Under the pieces are notes generated by a model, which saw only the letters and a program-made list of their open reading frames with translations, was not told the origin of the DNA and searched no databases. A DNA stretch of 5,810 nucleotides, from assembly GCA_937916085.1 (NCBI GenBank), contig CALGGO010000102.1, positions 1 to 5,810 on the forward strand, in the 5' to 3' direction. Source of the DNA: an uncultured Prevotellaceae bacterium. Its GTDB lineage: Bacteria > Bacteroidota > Bacteroidia > Bacteroidales > Muribaculaceae. Positions 1 to 5,810 of this stretch are shown here, piece after piece. The stretch's first letter is position 1; every line of letters begins with the position of its first letter. Both the position numbers and the translations under genes were made by a program.

Positions 1-50
1 ACACCGAGTGCCTTCAGCCTAAGTGTCACTTTTTAGGGTACTTGTCGCTC

Positions 51-78
51 GGCGGTCTCGGCTCGCGCTGAGACCACC
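51..78. repeat. Inverted repeat, stable hairpin
   Basis: The arms 54-62 (GGTCTCGGC) and 67-75 (GCTGAGACC) pair over 9 bp with one G-T wobble around a 4-base loop (TCGC). Two further G-C pairs, 51-52 with 77-78, extend the stem beyond a single C/A mismatch. There is no following T-run on the plus strand (the next bases are TCGCTG), and on the minus strand the stem is followed by CGAGCGACAA. It therefore does not look like an intrinsic terminator in either direction. Its function is unknown. Confidence 0.6.
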
Positions 79-113
79 TCGCTGTGTCCCGTTTTCCTCT
101 TGACCTTAACACT

Positions 114-128
114 GCGAACTGCATTCGC
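114..128. repeat. Short inverted repeat
   Basis: Perfect 5-bp arms GCGAA (114-118) and TTCGC (124-128) surround a 5-base loop. On its own this could be chance. It is listed because it sits between two much longer inverted repeats and overlaps the first copy of the direct repeat CTGCGAAC (112-119, repeated at 144-151). Confidence 0.3.
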
Positions 129-155
129 TTGTAGGGCGCAAGGCTGCGAACACGT

Positions 156-223
156 GGCTGACGATGTGGCTGCAAGGACACCACTCCCTGCGCTCGCGGT
201 GTCCTCTCCGCTACATCTTCGCC
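156..223. repeat. Long interrupted inverted repeat, nested hairpin
   Basis: This is a multi-part stem. The inner arms AGGACACC (175-182) and GGTGTCCT (198-205) are a perfect 8-bp inverted repeat around a 15-base loop. Outside a symmetric 4-by-4 internal loop, GATGTGGC (163-170) pairs with GCTACATC (210-217) over 8 bp with one G-T wobble. A further GGC (156-158) can pair with GCC (221-223). The base-paired tiers separated by internal loops are the sort of architecture seen in structured RNAs, but no known RNA family is recognised. No T-run follows on either strand. Confidence 0.6.
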
Positions 224-228
224 GCTTC

Positions 229-268
229 ACCGCTGGCAACCTACGCTGCGCTGCGGATTGCCGGCGGT
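229..268. repeat. Inverted repeat, 11-bp stem
   Basis: The arms 229-239 (ACCGCTGGCAA) and 258-268 (TTGCCGGCGGT) pair over 11 bp with a single T-G wobble, enclosing an 18-base loop. CTTC at 225-228 and GAAG at 274-277 could add four pairs beyond a bulge. It starts only 6 bases after the preceding hairpin ends, so the two would stack in tandem. It lies 46 bases beyond the stop codon of the minus-strand regulator gene. It could serve as a transcript-end structure, but there is no U-tract. Confidence 0.55.
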
Positions 269-313
269 CAGTTTGAAGTAATGACAAGCCCAAGAGCCAC
301 ACACTGACAGATT

Positions 314-1234
314 TCAGTCCATGATTTTTTGCGAAATGGAATGTCGATATTCTTGCGGAGAAGTGCCTAAATGTTTTTTTGCAAATTTCCCGAAAAATGA
401 GACATTCTCAAAGCCGAGATGATGTGCTATCTCTTTAGCCGACAAGTCGGTGTTTCTAAGATAGTAGACAATGTCTTCGGTAACATATTCCGATATCCAC
501 GCCATTGCCGACTTGCCACTCATCTTGCGGCAAATGGTCGTCAAGTATTTAGGCGTGATGCACAGTTCTTCGGCATATTCCGACACCGGGGCTTTCTTCT
601 GTTGCCGTTGTGATAGATTGTTGAGAAAGCGGTGAAATAGTGTGTGCATTCTCGACCCTCCTTCAAAGTGTGTATTATGCGGCTCGGTGGAAGAAAACAA
701 ATCACAAACAAGCAGGAAACCGGCGCGTAACAGGCTGACCAATATTTCGTGCTTTAGTATTGTATCGGCTCTGCTGAAAGTGGGGAGCAATGTGTCAAAG
801 AGAGAAAGATGCTCATCGCTTAGATTTAAGACATAAAAGTGGTTGGGGTACATGGCTTTGTTCCAAATAGTGAATTGGGATTGAAGGATGTTTTTCAAGA
901 CTCTGTCACTCAACGCAACCAGTCGGCATTGAATATCGGGACTTGCCATGATATTTGTGAGCAAAACATGGCTATGAGAGAATAGCGCTTGCCCTGAATT
1001 TATCGTCACCGAATTCTCACCGATTTCAAACTGCAATTTCCCCTTCAAACAAACCAGCCCCACGTTAAATGCAATCTTACATGCTGCGAAATCGGGAATA
1101 TCACACAAATTGTCAATCAATACCAGTTCGTCGTCTTGATAGTCGACATTCGACCTTGAATTATCAACATCAGTCAAGCTGACATTGACAATACGCCCAT
1201 TTCGGTTGCCCATGACATCTACATGTTTCATCAT
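314..1234 (-). CDS. AraC/XylS-family transcriptional regulator
   Basis: A DNA-binding transcription regulator of 306 residues, a usual length for the family. The C-terminal third holds the two helix-turn-helix units of an AraC domain: the first around residues 217-239 (VSEYAEELCITPKYLTTICR region), the second around 264-286 (LSAKEIAHHLGF, then SFFGKFAKKHLG), ending in the typical SPQEYR tail near 292-297. The N-terminal part contains a beta-rich stretch (about 55-85, with LKGKLQFEIGE and SGQAL) that fits the cupin-like sensory fold; its ligand is unknown. I chose the ATG at 1234. The frame extends upstream to a TTG at 1267, but that start is rarer, and a second ATG follows directly at 1231. 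The gene is transcribed divergently from the efflux operon, so it is the likely local regulator of the pump and perhaps of itself (inference). Whether it activates or represses is not visible. Confidence 0.93.
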   Translation of the reverse strand: MMKHVDVMGNRNGRIVNVSLTDVDNSRSNVDYQDDELVLIDNLCDIPDFAACKIAFNVGLVCLKGKLQFEIGENSVTINSGQALFSHSHVLLTNIMASPDIQCRLVALSDRVLKNILQSQFTIWNKAMYPNHFYVLNLSDEHLSLFDTLLPTFSRADTILKHEILVSLLRAGFLLVCDLFSSTEPHNTHFEGGSRMHTLFHRFLNNLSQRQQKKAPVSEYAEELCITPKYLTTICRKMSGKSAMAWISEYVTEDIVYYLRNTDLSAKEIAHHLGFENVSFFGKFAKKHLGTSPQEYRHSISQKIMD

Positions 1235-1278
1235 TAATGTGCCAATTTCGATTATTTGAGAGTACAAAGTTCGCTATA

Positions 1279-1336
1279 ATTTCGCGAAAGTAGTATATCT
1301 TTAGCTCTTTTTATATTCCGTATTTCGCCAAAGTTG
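1279..1336 (+). promoter_or_regulatory. Candidate AraC-type operator: imperfect 15-bp direct repeat
   Basis: ATTTCGCGAAAGTAG (1279-1293) and ATTTCGCCAAAGTTG (1322-1336) agree at 13 of 15 positions. Their starts are 43 bp apart, close to four helical turns, so both would face the same side of the DNA. The first copy contains a perfect 10-bp palindrome, TTTCGCGAAA (1280-1289). AraC-family proteins typically bind direct repeats of about this size. Its position between the regulator (ATG at 1234) and the adaptor gene (ATG at 1424) fits control of both. That this particular protein binds here is inference. Confidence 0.5.
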
Positions 1337-1357
1337 AATATGGAACAGCAAAAGAGC
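1304..1357. repeat. 8-bp inverted repeat flanking the second operator-like copy
   Basis: GCTCTTTT (1304-1311) and AAAAGAGC (1350-1357) are perfect inverted copies separated by 38 bases. The second direct-repeat copy (1322-1336) lies between them. It may be a second protein-binding element or chance in AT-rich DNA. The spacing is too wide for a typical terminator stem. Confidence 0.3.
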
Positions 1358-1359
1358 CA

Positions 1360-1387
1360 TTTGTTATGTTCCTGACTTAACTATAAT
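1360..1387 (+). promoter_or_regulatory. Weak candidate promoter for the efflux operon
   Basis: TTTG (1360-1363) is followed after 18 bases by TATAAT (1382-1387), about 36 bases before the adaptor start codon. TTTG matches the upstream element of Bacteroidetes promoters, but the downstream element is of the classical sigma-70 type and not TAnnTTTG, so the call is tentative. The operator-like repeats lie upstream of it, which would suit activation. Confidence 0.25.
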
Positions 1388-1423
1388 GAGGAAATTTGCG
1401 CCATTAATAAACGTTTTTAACAG

Positions 1424-2545
1424 ATGAAACAGATATCAGCAGTATTAATGGCGTTATCGCTCTTCATAACTACCGTCATGTGTGGATGCACATCGAACAG
1501 CAAAAGCGAGAATGAAACGATTGTTAAAGTGAAAACTATGGTTGTGGGAGTCTCTTCTAATTCGGGCACACAAACCTACAGTGGCGTTATCGAAGAATGG
1601 GATGGTACAACATTAAGTTTCGCCGCCGGTGGCACGATTACGCACATCTATGTAAACGAGGGACAAAGCGTGGGACGCGGGCAACTCATCGCCACTGTTG
1701 ACTCCCGCAACACGGCAAGCGGAGCCAATGCCTCCCATGCCGCCACCGAGCAGGCCGACGACATGGTGCAGCAAGCCCAGGCGGCACTCAACCAAGCGCA
1801 AGATGCCTACAACAGGATGAAAATACTTCACGACAACGGCAGTCTACCCGAAATCAAATGGATTGAAGTGGAAACCAAATTGCAACAGGCAAAACTCATG
1901 GTCAGTCAGGCAAAGAGCAATGCAAGTGCCGCACGCTCAACCGAGAATATAGCACGAAAAAGCGTTGCCGACACGCGCCTTTATGCACCAACGTCGGGGT
2001 ATATTTCGACCAAAATGTGTGATGTGGGACAGAATGTCATGCCTGGTGCCCCGGTAGTCAAACTCGTGCAGATTAACCGAGTGAAGGTGAGCGTGAGTAT
2101 TCCCGAGAATGAAATCTCACATATTCATAACGGCCAAACAATAGCTGTTTCTGTTGCCGCCTTGGGGCACAAGCACTTCACCGCGAAGGTCATCGAGAAA
2201 GGGGTTGTCGCCGACCCGTTGTCGCGAACCTATATGGTGAAAGCGCTAATCGAAAACCCCAATCACGAGTTGTTGCCGGGCATGATTGCAGAGGTGGCAA
2301 TGGCTTCGAGCAGTAGCAGCGAAAATATCGGTGCTGCGACCCTGCCTGCAACGATTATACAGATTGATGCCGACAACAAACCGTTTGTCTGGACAGTAGT
2401 CGACGGACGGGCAGAGAAGACCTATATCGAATTAGGACAAAACATTGGCGACGAAGTGCAAATCACCAGTGGACTACAGATGGGAGACAGGGTTATTTGT
2501 GAAGGTCAGCAAAAAGTGTCAACCGACATGAAAGTCACGGAGTGA
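1424..2545 (+). CDS. RND efflux periplasmic adaptor (membrane fusion protein), lipoprotein
   Basis: The periplasmic adaptor (HlyD/AcrA type) that links an RND pump to its outer-membrane duct; 373 residues, normal length. The N-terminus is a lipoprotein signal peptide ending in VMCGC; Cys22 after Gly21 is the likelier lipidation site, with Cys20 two residues earlier. The order of parts is canonical: first half of the lipoyl domain at about 66-93 (GGTITHIYVNEGQSVGRGQ), an alpha-helical hairpin rich in Gln and Ala at about 102-182, second lipoyl half at about 185-214 (LYAPTSGYIS, then VGQNVMPGAPV), a beta-barrel at about 215-295 (including LLPGMIAEV), and a membrane-proximal domain to the C-terminus (GLQMGDRVICEG). 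A short Ser run (295-299) links the last two. The ATG follows an AT-rich leader without Shine-Dalgarno, usual for Bacteroidetes. It is the first gene of the operon, 5 bp before the RND gene. Confidence 0.95.
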   Translation: MKQISAVLMALSLFITTVMCGCTSNSKSENETIVKVKTMVVGVSSNSGTQTYSGVIEEWDGTTLSFAAGGTITHIYVNEGQSVGRGQLIATVDSRNTASGANASHAATEQADDMVQQAQAALNQAQDAYNRMKILHDNGSLPEIKWIEVETKLQQAKLMVSQAKSNASAARSTENIARKSVADTRLYAPTSGYISTKMCDVGQNVMPGAPVVKLVQINRVKVSVSIPENEISHIHNGQTIAVSVAALGHKHFTAKVIEKGVVADPLSRTYMVKALIENPNHELLPGMIAEVAMASSSSSENIGAATLPATIIQIDADNKPFVWTVVDGRAEKTYIELGQNIGDEVQITSGLQMGDRVICEGQQKVSTDMKVTE

Positions 2546-2550
2546 AAGCC

Positions 2551-5500
2551 ATGGAAGAGAAACGTAAAATAAACCTCGTGGAGTGGGCCATGCGCTATCG
2601 CAAGATAGTCATCATGATAACCTGTGTGCTGATAGCATTCGGCATCTATGGTCTGTATGGAATAAGGAAAAATGAGTTCCCCGACATCACCATCCGCCAG
2701 GGTGTTGTCGTTGCCGTTTATCCCGGTGCTTCGGCACTCGAAGTGGAGCAGCAAGTAACGAAACCACTTGAGGAGTACATCTTCACCTACAAGGACGTAA
2801 ATAAGGTGAAAACCAAATCTTATAGCCGTAACTCAGTGGCCATCATTCAGATTGAGCTCAATGATGACATACAAGATAAAGAAGGATTTTGGGCAAAATT
2901 CAAGCATGGCATGGAATCGTTCAAGGGTTCGCTGCCACAAGGTGTGCTGGCCGTGCAGGTCAACGACGACTTCGGTGACTCATCGGCGATGCTCATCACG
3001 ATGGAGTCGGAAGACAAGACCTATCGTGAGCTCAACACCTACATGGACATGTTGAAAGACCGTCTTCGCACCGTGGAAAGTGTGGGGCGCATCACCGTCG
3101 TCGGTCAGCAGCACGAACAGATAGCCGTTTACCTTGACCATGACAGGTTGTCGCAATATGGCATATCCGATAAGACTATCGCCCTCACGCTGAAATCAAA
3201 AGACTTCTTCACGATGGCAGGCACGCTGAAGAATGGAGACTACAATTCGCCCATATATGTGGGGCATCCGCTGAATGTGGTGAGCGATGTGGAGCAGACC
3301 GTAGTCTATAGCGACCCTCGCGGAACAGTGGTGCGACTCAAGGACGTGGCGACGGTGAAACGTGAGTACCCCTCGCCGTCATCATTCGTCACCAATAATG
3401 GTGTGAAATGCCTCGTGCTCAGCATTGAGATGAAGTCTGGAAGAAGCATTACCGACATGGGAGCCGAGGTGTATCAAGTGCTCGACCGGTTTGAGCCCAC
3501 TTTGCCCCCAAGTGTGAAATTGTTCCGCATCACCGACCAGCCTAAAGTGGTCGGCGACTCGGTGAAGGATTTCCTCAAGGAACTGCTCATTGCCGTGATT
3601 GCCGTCATCGTTGTGGTGCTGTTGCTGATGCCCATGAAGGTGGCGCTGGTCGCCGCATCCACCATTCCCATCACTATCTTTATTTCTTTAGGACTCTTCT
3701 TCTCGTTTGACATTGAGTTGAACACCGTTACCCTTGCCGCCCTCATTGTGTCGCTTGGAATGGTGGTGGATAATTCCATCGTCATCATCGACTCCTACAT
3801 GGAAAAACTGGGCGAAGGCAAAGACAGATGGAAGGCTTCGATTGAGAGTGCAACCCACTTCTTCAAGAGCATCTTCACGGCAACGATGGCCATATCCATC
3901 ACCTTCTTCCCCTTCTTGCTGACCACCAAAGGGTCGATGAACGACACGGTTCACTACTTCCCGTGGGCGATCCTGATTATACTGCTCGTCTCACTTGCAG
4001 TGGCAGAATTGGTAATTCCGTTCTTGCAATTTTGGTTCATCAAAAAGTCAATGGGTACATCGACTGTAAAGAAGTTTGATTTCCTCGACATAATGCAGCG
4101 CACTTACGATCGGATTATCGACCTGTGCTTCGGCCATAAAATCATTGTGTGTACCTTGGCTATTGTATCTATTATCCTGTCGGCGATTATACTTGTCAAC
4201 TTGCCACAGCGGCTCATGCCACGCGCCGAGCGCAACCAGTTTGCAGTAGAAATATACATGCCCACCGGAACGTCCCTTGACAAGACCGCCGCGCTAGCCG
4301 ATACATTGGAAAACATCCTGCGCAAGGATAAGCGCATTGTCTCTATCGCCTCATTCAAGGGAACAGCCTCGCCACGTTTCCACACTGTGTATGCACCCCA
4401 GTTCGGAGGCTCTAACTACGCACAGTTTATCGTCAACACCTTGTCGCCCGATGCAACCGAAGAAATCCTCGCCGAATATAAGCCAAAATATGAGGAGGCA
4501 TTTCCCGAAGCCTACATCCGCTTCAAGCAACTTGACTACGGCGCAGAATCCAGCCCTATCGAAGTGCGTTTGACAGGCGAGGATTGGGCTATGTTGAAAG
4601 CGGCCACCGACTCGCTCACGCTCAAGTTGCGCAACCACTCGAAGTTGAAACTGGTGCGCAACGATGTTTTGGAGCCATTGCTTGCAACGGAGATAAAACT
4701 CGACCCGATTAAATCAGGTCTTATGGGCATCTCGAATGCCGAAGCCGAAATATCAATGCTCATGCGATATAACTCTGATGGACTGCCGATAGGTACTATC
4801 TGGCAGGGAGATTACCCGGTTAATGTTTGCCTGAAAGGTTCGCTTGCCCGGATGAGCACAAGGCAGAAGTTGGGCGATGAACTGATTGCCGCCGAAGGAG
4901 GGCTGCGACAAGTGCCCCTCAGGCAGGTTGCCACCATCACGCCACAATGGCAGGACGGACAGATTGCCCACCGCAACGGGTTGCGCACAACCACCATTAT
5001 GAGTGAGGTGCGCGAAGGGCTGAATGTAACATCAGTAACGATGGAGTTGCAGAAGGAACTGGCTGAAGTGAAGTTGCCCGAGGGCATCACATTGTCGTGG
5101 GGCGGCGAGATAGCCGAGAATGACAGTAATCTGCCTACACTGCTTGCTGCACTGGTCATCGCAGTGGTAATTATTTTCTTCCTGCTCGTTTATCACTTCA
5201 AGCGCATCTCCACTGCCACATTGTTGCTGTTCAGCTTGACGCTCTGTTTCTTCGGAACGGCAGTGGGCATTATGTTCCATGGCGAGGTGACATTCACCTG
5301 CTTTCTGGGATTTATCTCGCTCATGGGCATCTTAGTGCGTAACGCCATCATCATGTATGACTATGCCGAGGAATTGATAAAGACTGAGCATTTAACGCCT
5401 CGCGAAGCCATCTACTTGAGTGCGAAGCGACGCATGCGCCCCATCTTCCTCACCTCGGCCGCCGCTTCAATGGGAGTCATTCCCATGATTTTAAGCGGCT

Positions 5501-5658
5501 CTACCCTTTGGGCTCCTATGGGCAACGTCATCTTCTATGGCACGCTCATCACCATGCTTTTTATCCTCACTGTGTTGCCTATCGGTTATAGCATGGTGAG
5601 AAGGGAAAAAGAAAACACCGAATCTTACAACGAAATTCAAGAAAACGATGATATTTAA
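2551..5658 (+). CDS. RND-family inner-membrane efflux transporter (AcrB/HAE1-like)
   Basis: A proton-driven RND transporter of 1035 residues, full length for the AcrB-type family. TM1 lies near 19-37, followed by a large periplasmic loop; TM2-TM6 fall at about 342-497, TM7 at about 530-550, a second periplasmic loop, then TM8-TM12 at about 863-1017. The TM4 motif GMVVDNSIVIID places Asp407 and Asn408 where AcrB has Asp407-Asp408. TM10 GILVRNAI has Arg930 in place of AcrB Lys940. TM11 RRMRPIFLTS keeps the Arg971 and Thr978 equivalents. The lack of a CzcA-like metal motif favours a drug or small-molecule exporter over a metal pump, but the substrate is unknown. I chose the ATG at 2551 because GGAG lies 8 bases upstream at 2539-2542. 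A GTG at 2542 would add three residues and overlap the adaptor stop. The 3' end overlaps the outer-membrane factor gene by 11 bp. Confidence 0.96.
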   Translation: MEEKRKINLVEWAMRYRKIVIMITCVLIAFGIYGLYGIRKNEFPDITIRQGVVVAVYPGASALEVEQQVTKPLEEYIFTYKDVNKVKTKSYSRNSVAIIQIELNDDIQDKEGFWAKFKHGMESFKGSLPQGVLAVQVNDDFGDSSAMLITMESEDKTYRELNTYMDMLKDRLRTVESVGRITVVGQQHEQIAVYLDHDRLSQYGISDKTIALTLKSKDFFTMAGTLKNGDYNSPIYVGHPLNVVSDVEQTVVYSDPRGTVVRLKDVATVKREYPSPSSFVTNNGVKCLVLSIEMKSGRSITDMGAEVYQVLDRFEPTLPPSVKLFRITDQPKVVGDSVKDFLKELLIAVIAVIVVVLLLMPMKVALVAASTIPITIFISLGLFFSFDIELNTVTLAALIVSLGMVVDNSIVIIDSYMEKLGEGKDRWKASIESATHFFKSIFTATMAISITFFPFLLTTKGSMNDTVHYFPWAILIILLVSLAVAELVIPFLQFWFIKKSMGTSTVKKFDFLDIMQRTYDRIIDLCFGHKIIVCTLAIVSIILSAIILVNLPQRLMPRAERNQFAVEIYMPTGTSLDKTAALADTLENILRKDKRIVSIASFKGTASPRFHTVYAPQFGGSNYAQFIVNTLSPDATEEILAEYKPKYEEAFPEAYIRFKQLDYGAESSPIEVRLTGEDWAMLKAATDSLTLKLRNHSKLKLVRNDVLEPLLATEIKLDPIKSGLMGISNAEAEISMLMRYNSDGLPIGTIWQGDYPVNVCLKGSLARMSTRQKLGDELIAAEGGLRQVPLRQVATITPQWQDGQIAHRNGLRTTTIMSEVREGLNVTSVTMELQKELAEVKLPEGITLSWGGEIAENDSNLPTLLAALVIAVVIIFFLLVYHFKRISTATLLLFSLTLCFFGTAVGIMFHGEVTFTCFLGFISLMGILVRNAIIMYDYAEELIKTEHLTPREAIYLSAKRRMRPIFLTSAAASMGVIPMILSGSTLWAPMGNVIFYGTLITMLFILTVLPIGYSMVRREKENTESYNEIQENDDI

Positions 5659-5810
5659 AAGAATAATCACAATTACCATTTTGGGATGGGCTGCATTGAA
5701 CTGCACCGCCCAAAGCGTCTACTCACTCGAACAGCTCAAGGCATCGGCAAGGCAAAACAACCATGCTCTTGGGCAGGCACGGCGCAACATCGAAGCCGCC
5801 GGGCAACAAC
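5648..5810 (+). CDS. TolC-family outer-membrane efflux protein, 5' part only (cut by window end)
   Basis: The outer-membrane duct of the same pump, of which only the first 54 codons are present. The ATG at 5648 lies inside the last codons of the RND gene in another frame, an 11-bp overlap suggesting coupled translation. Residues 1-21 form a signal peptide: Lys4-Arg5, a hydrophobic core (IITITILGWAAL), and a probable cleavage near Thr-Ala-Gln (20-22), a common Bacteroidetes ending. The segment ALNC does not make a good lipobox, so a lipoprotein is less likely. The mature start VYSLEQLKASARQNNHALGQARRNIEAA matches the opening of OEP/TolC proteins, where a helix in this position has the pattern SLxxLxxxAxxNNxxLxxAxxNxxAA. 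The truncation is a window-edge effect and not evidence of a broken gene. Confidence 0.88.
   Translation, partial: MIFKRIITITILGWAALNCTAQSVYSLEQLKASARQNNHALGQARRNIEAAGQQ

Larger units (their letters stand above)
1..313. other. GC-rich non-coding stretch with several hairpins; no gene identified
   Basis: I see no convincing gene in this stretch. It is about 59% G+C over 1-300 (178 of 300 counted by hand), while sampled 60-base lines of the neighbouring regulator gene contain 23 to 26 G+C. It carries at least three long inverted repeats, at 51-78, 156-223 and 229-268, and a small one at 114-128. An 8-bp direct repeat, CTGCGAAC, lies at 112-119 and 144-151. Both strands have open frames, but these are low-complexity, arginine- and serine-rich translations with no recognisable domain. 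It lies downstream of the minus-strand regulator gene. My impression is that it resembles spacer sequence found in Bacteroidales conjugative elements, but that is memory-based and untested. It could be a structured RNA, a transfer-origin-like region, or the edge of an inserted element. Confidence 0.5.
1235..1423. promoter_or_regulatory. Divergent promoter/operator region between regulator and efflux operon
   Basis: This AT-rich 189-bp gap must contain the promoters for both the minus-strand regulator and the plus-strand pump operon. It holds a direct repeat (1279-1293 and 1322-1336) and an 8-bp inverted repeat (1304-1311 and 1350-1357). A close match to the Bacteroidetes -7 consensus TAnnTTTG is lacking. 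The nearest are TATCTTTA at 1296-1303 on the plus strand and GAACTTTG at 1265-1272 read on the minus strand. Each matches all but one of the fixed positions, and neither has a well-placed upstream TTTG. Confidence 0.7.

Noticed and set aside
1..36. Plus-strand frame open from the window edge to a TAG at 34-36, possibly the tail of a gene to the left
   Set aside because: Eleven codons (TPSAFSLSVTF) are too few to support a gene; the sequence to the left would decide.
33..302. Minus-strand open frame of 89 codons with a GTG start
   Set aside because: The translation is low-complexity, rich in Arg, Ser and Ala, with no recognisable domain. The stretch is GC-rich with few stops on both strands, and it overlaps all the inverted repeats. 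Better explained as non-coding.
1..313. CRISPR array, tRNA or group II intron remnant
   Set aside because: There is no regularly spaced repeat series, no tRNA-like cloverleaf with conserved T-arm bases, and no intron domain V-like hairpin that I can recognise.
419..836. Plus-strand open frames opposite the regulator gene
   Set aside because: They are antisense to the AraC helix-turn-helix and central region, short, and without recognisable features.
1235..1267. Upstream extension of the regulator to a TTG start at 1267
   Set aside because: TTG starts are uncommon, and two consecutive ATG codons at 1234 and 1231 give a normal family length. The extra 11 residues add no recognisable domain.
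2542..2550. GTG start of the RND gene overlapping the adaptor stop (GTGA)
   Set aside because: Possible, but the ATG at 2551 has a GGAG 8 bases upstream, gives the same numbering as AcrB at the TM4 Asp, and is the commoner codon. The difference is three residues.
3474..3954. Minus-strand open frames inside the RND gene
   Set aside because: They lie antisense to strongly conserved transmembrane segments TM2-TM5 and have no domain of their own; they are shadows of the RND coding frame.

Overview
The window looks like a chromosomal or mobile-element segment from a member of the Bacteroidales (Bacteroides/Prevotella/Parabacteroides-like). This rests on protein style and on gene starts that mostly follow AT-rich leaders without a strong Shine-Dalgarno sequence. 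It is an inference, because no rRNA or other taxonomic marker is present.

Layout. Positions 1-313 hold no convincing gene. This stretch is GC-rich (178 of 300 bases are G or C over 1-300 by hand count) and packed with inverted repeats that could fold into at least three sizeable hairpins. Its composition breaks sharply against the next gene, which is near 40% GC in the lines sampled. Positions 314-1234 (minus strand) encode an AraC/XylS-family transcription regulator. Positions 1235-1423 are a divergent intergenic region carrying an imperfect 15-bp direct repeat, one copy of which contains a perfect 10-bp palindrome. This is a good operator candidate. From 1424 to the window edge, on the plus strand, runs a compact operon: a lipoprotein periplasmic adaptor (membrane fusion protein), a full-length RND inner-membrane transporter, and the first 54 codons of a TolC-type outer-membrane factor that is cut off by the window end.

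How they work together. The three plus-strand genes form a complete tripartite efflux pump. The RND protein uses the proton gradient to pull substrate from the periplasm or inner membrane. The adaptor bridges the periplasm, and the TolC-like protein forms the exit duct. The genes are separated by 5 bp and overlapped by 11 bp, so translation is probably coupled. The divergent AraC-type protein is the obvious candidate for local control. The substrate cannot be read from the sequence.

The pump and regulator are a recognisable type of system, not a new one. The parts most worth a second look are the unexplained structured GC-rich stretch at the left edge, the candidate operators, and the altered proton-relay residues (Asp-Asn and Arg in place of the AcrB Asp-Asp and Lys) in the RND transporter.
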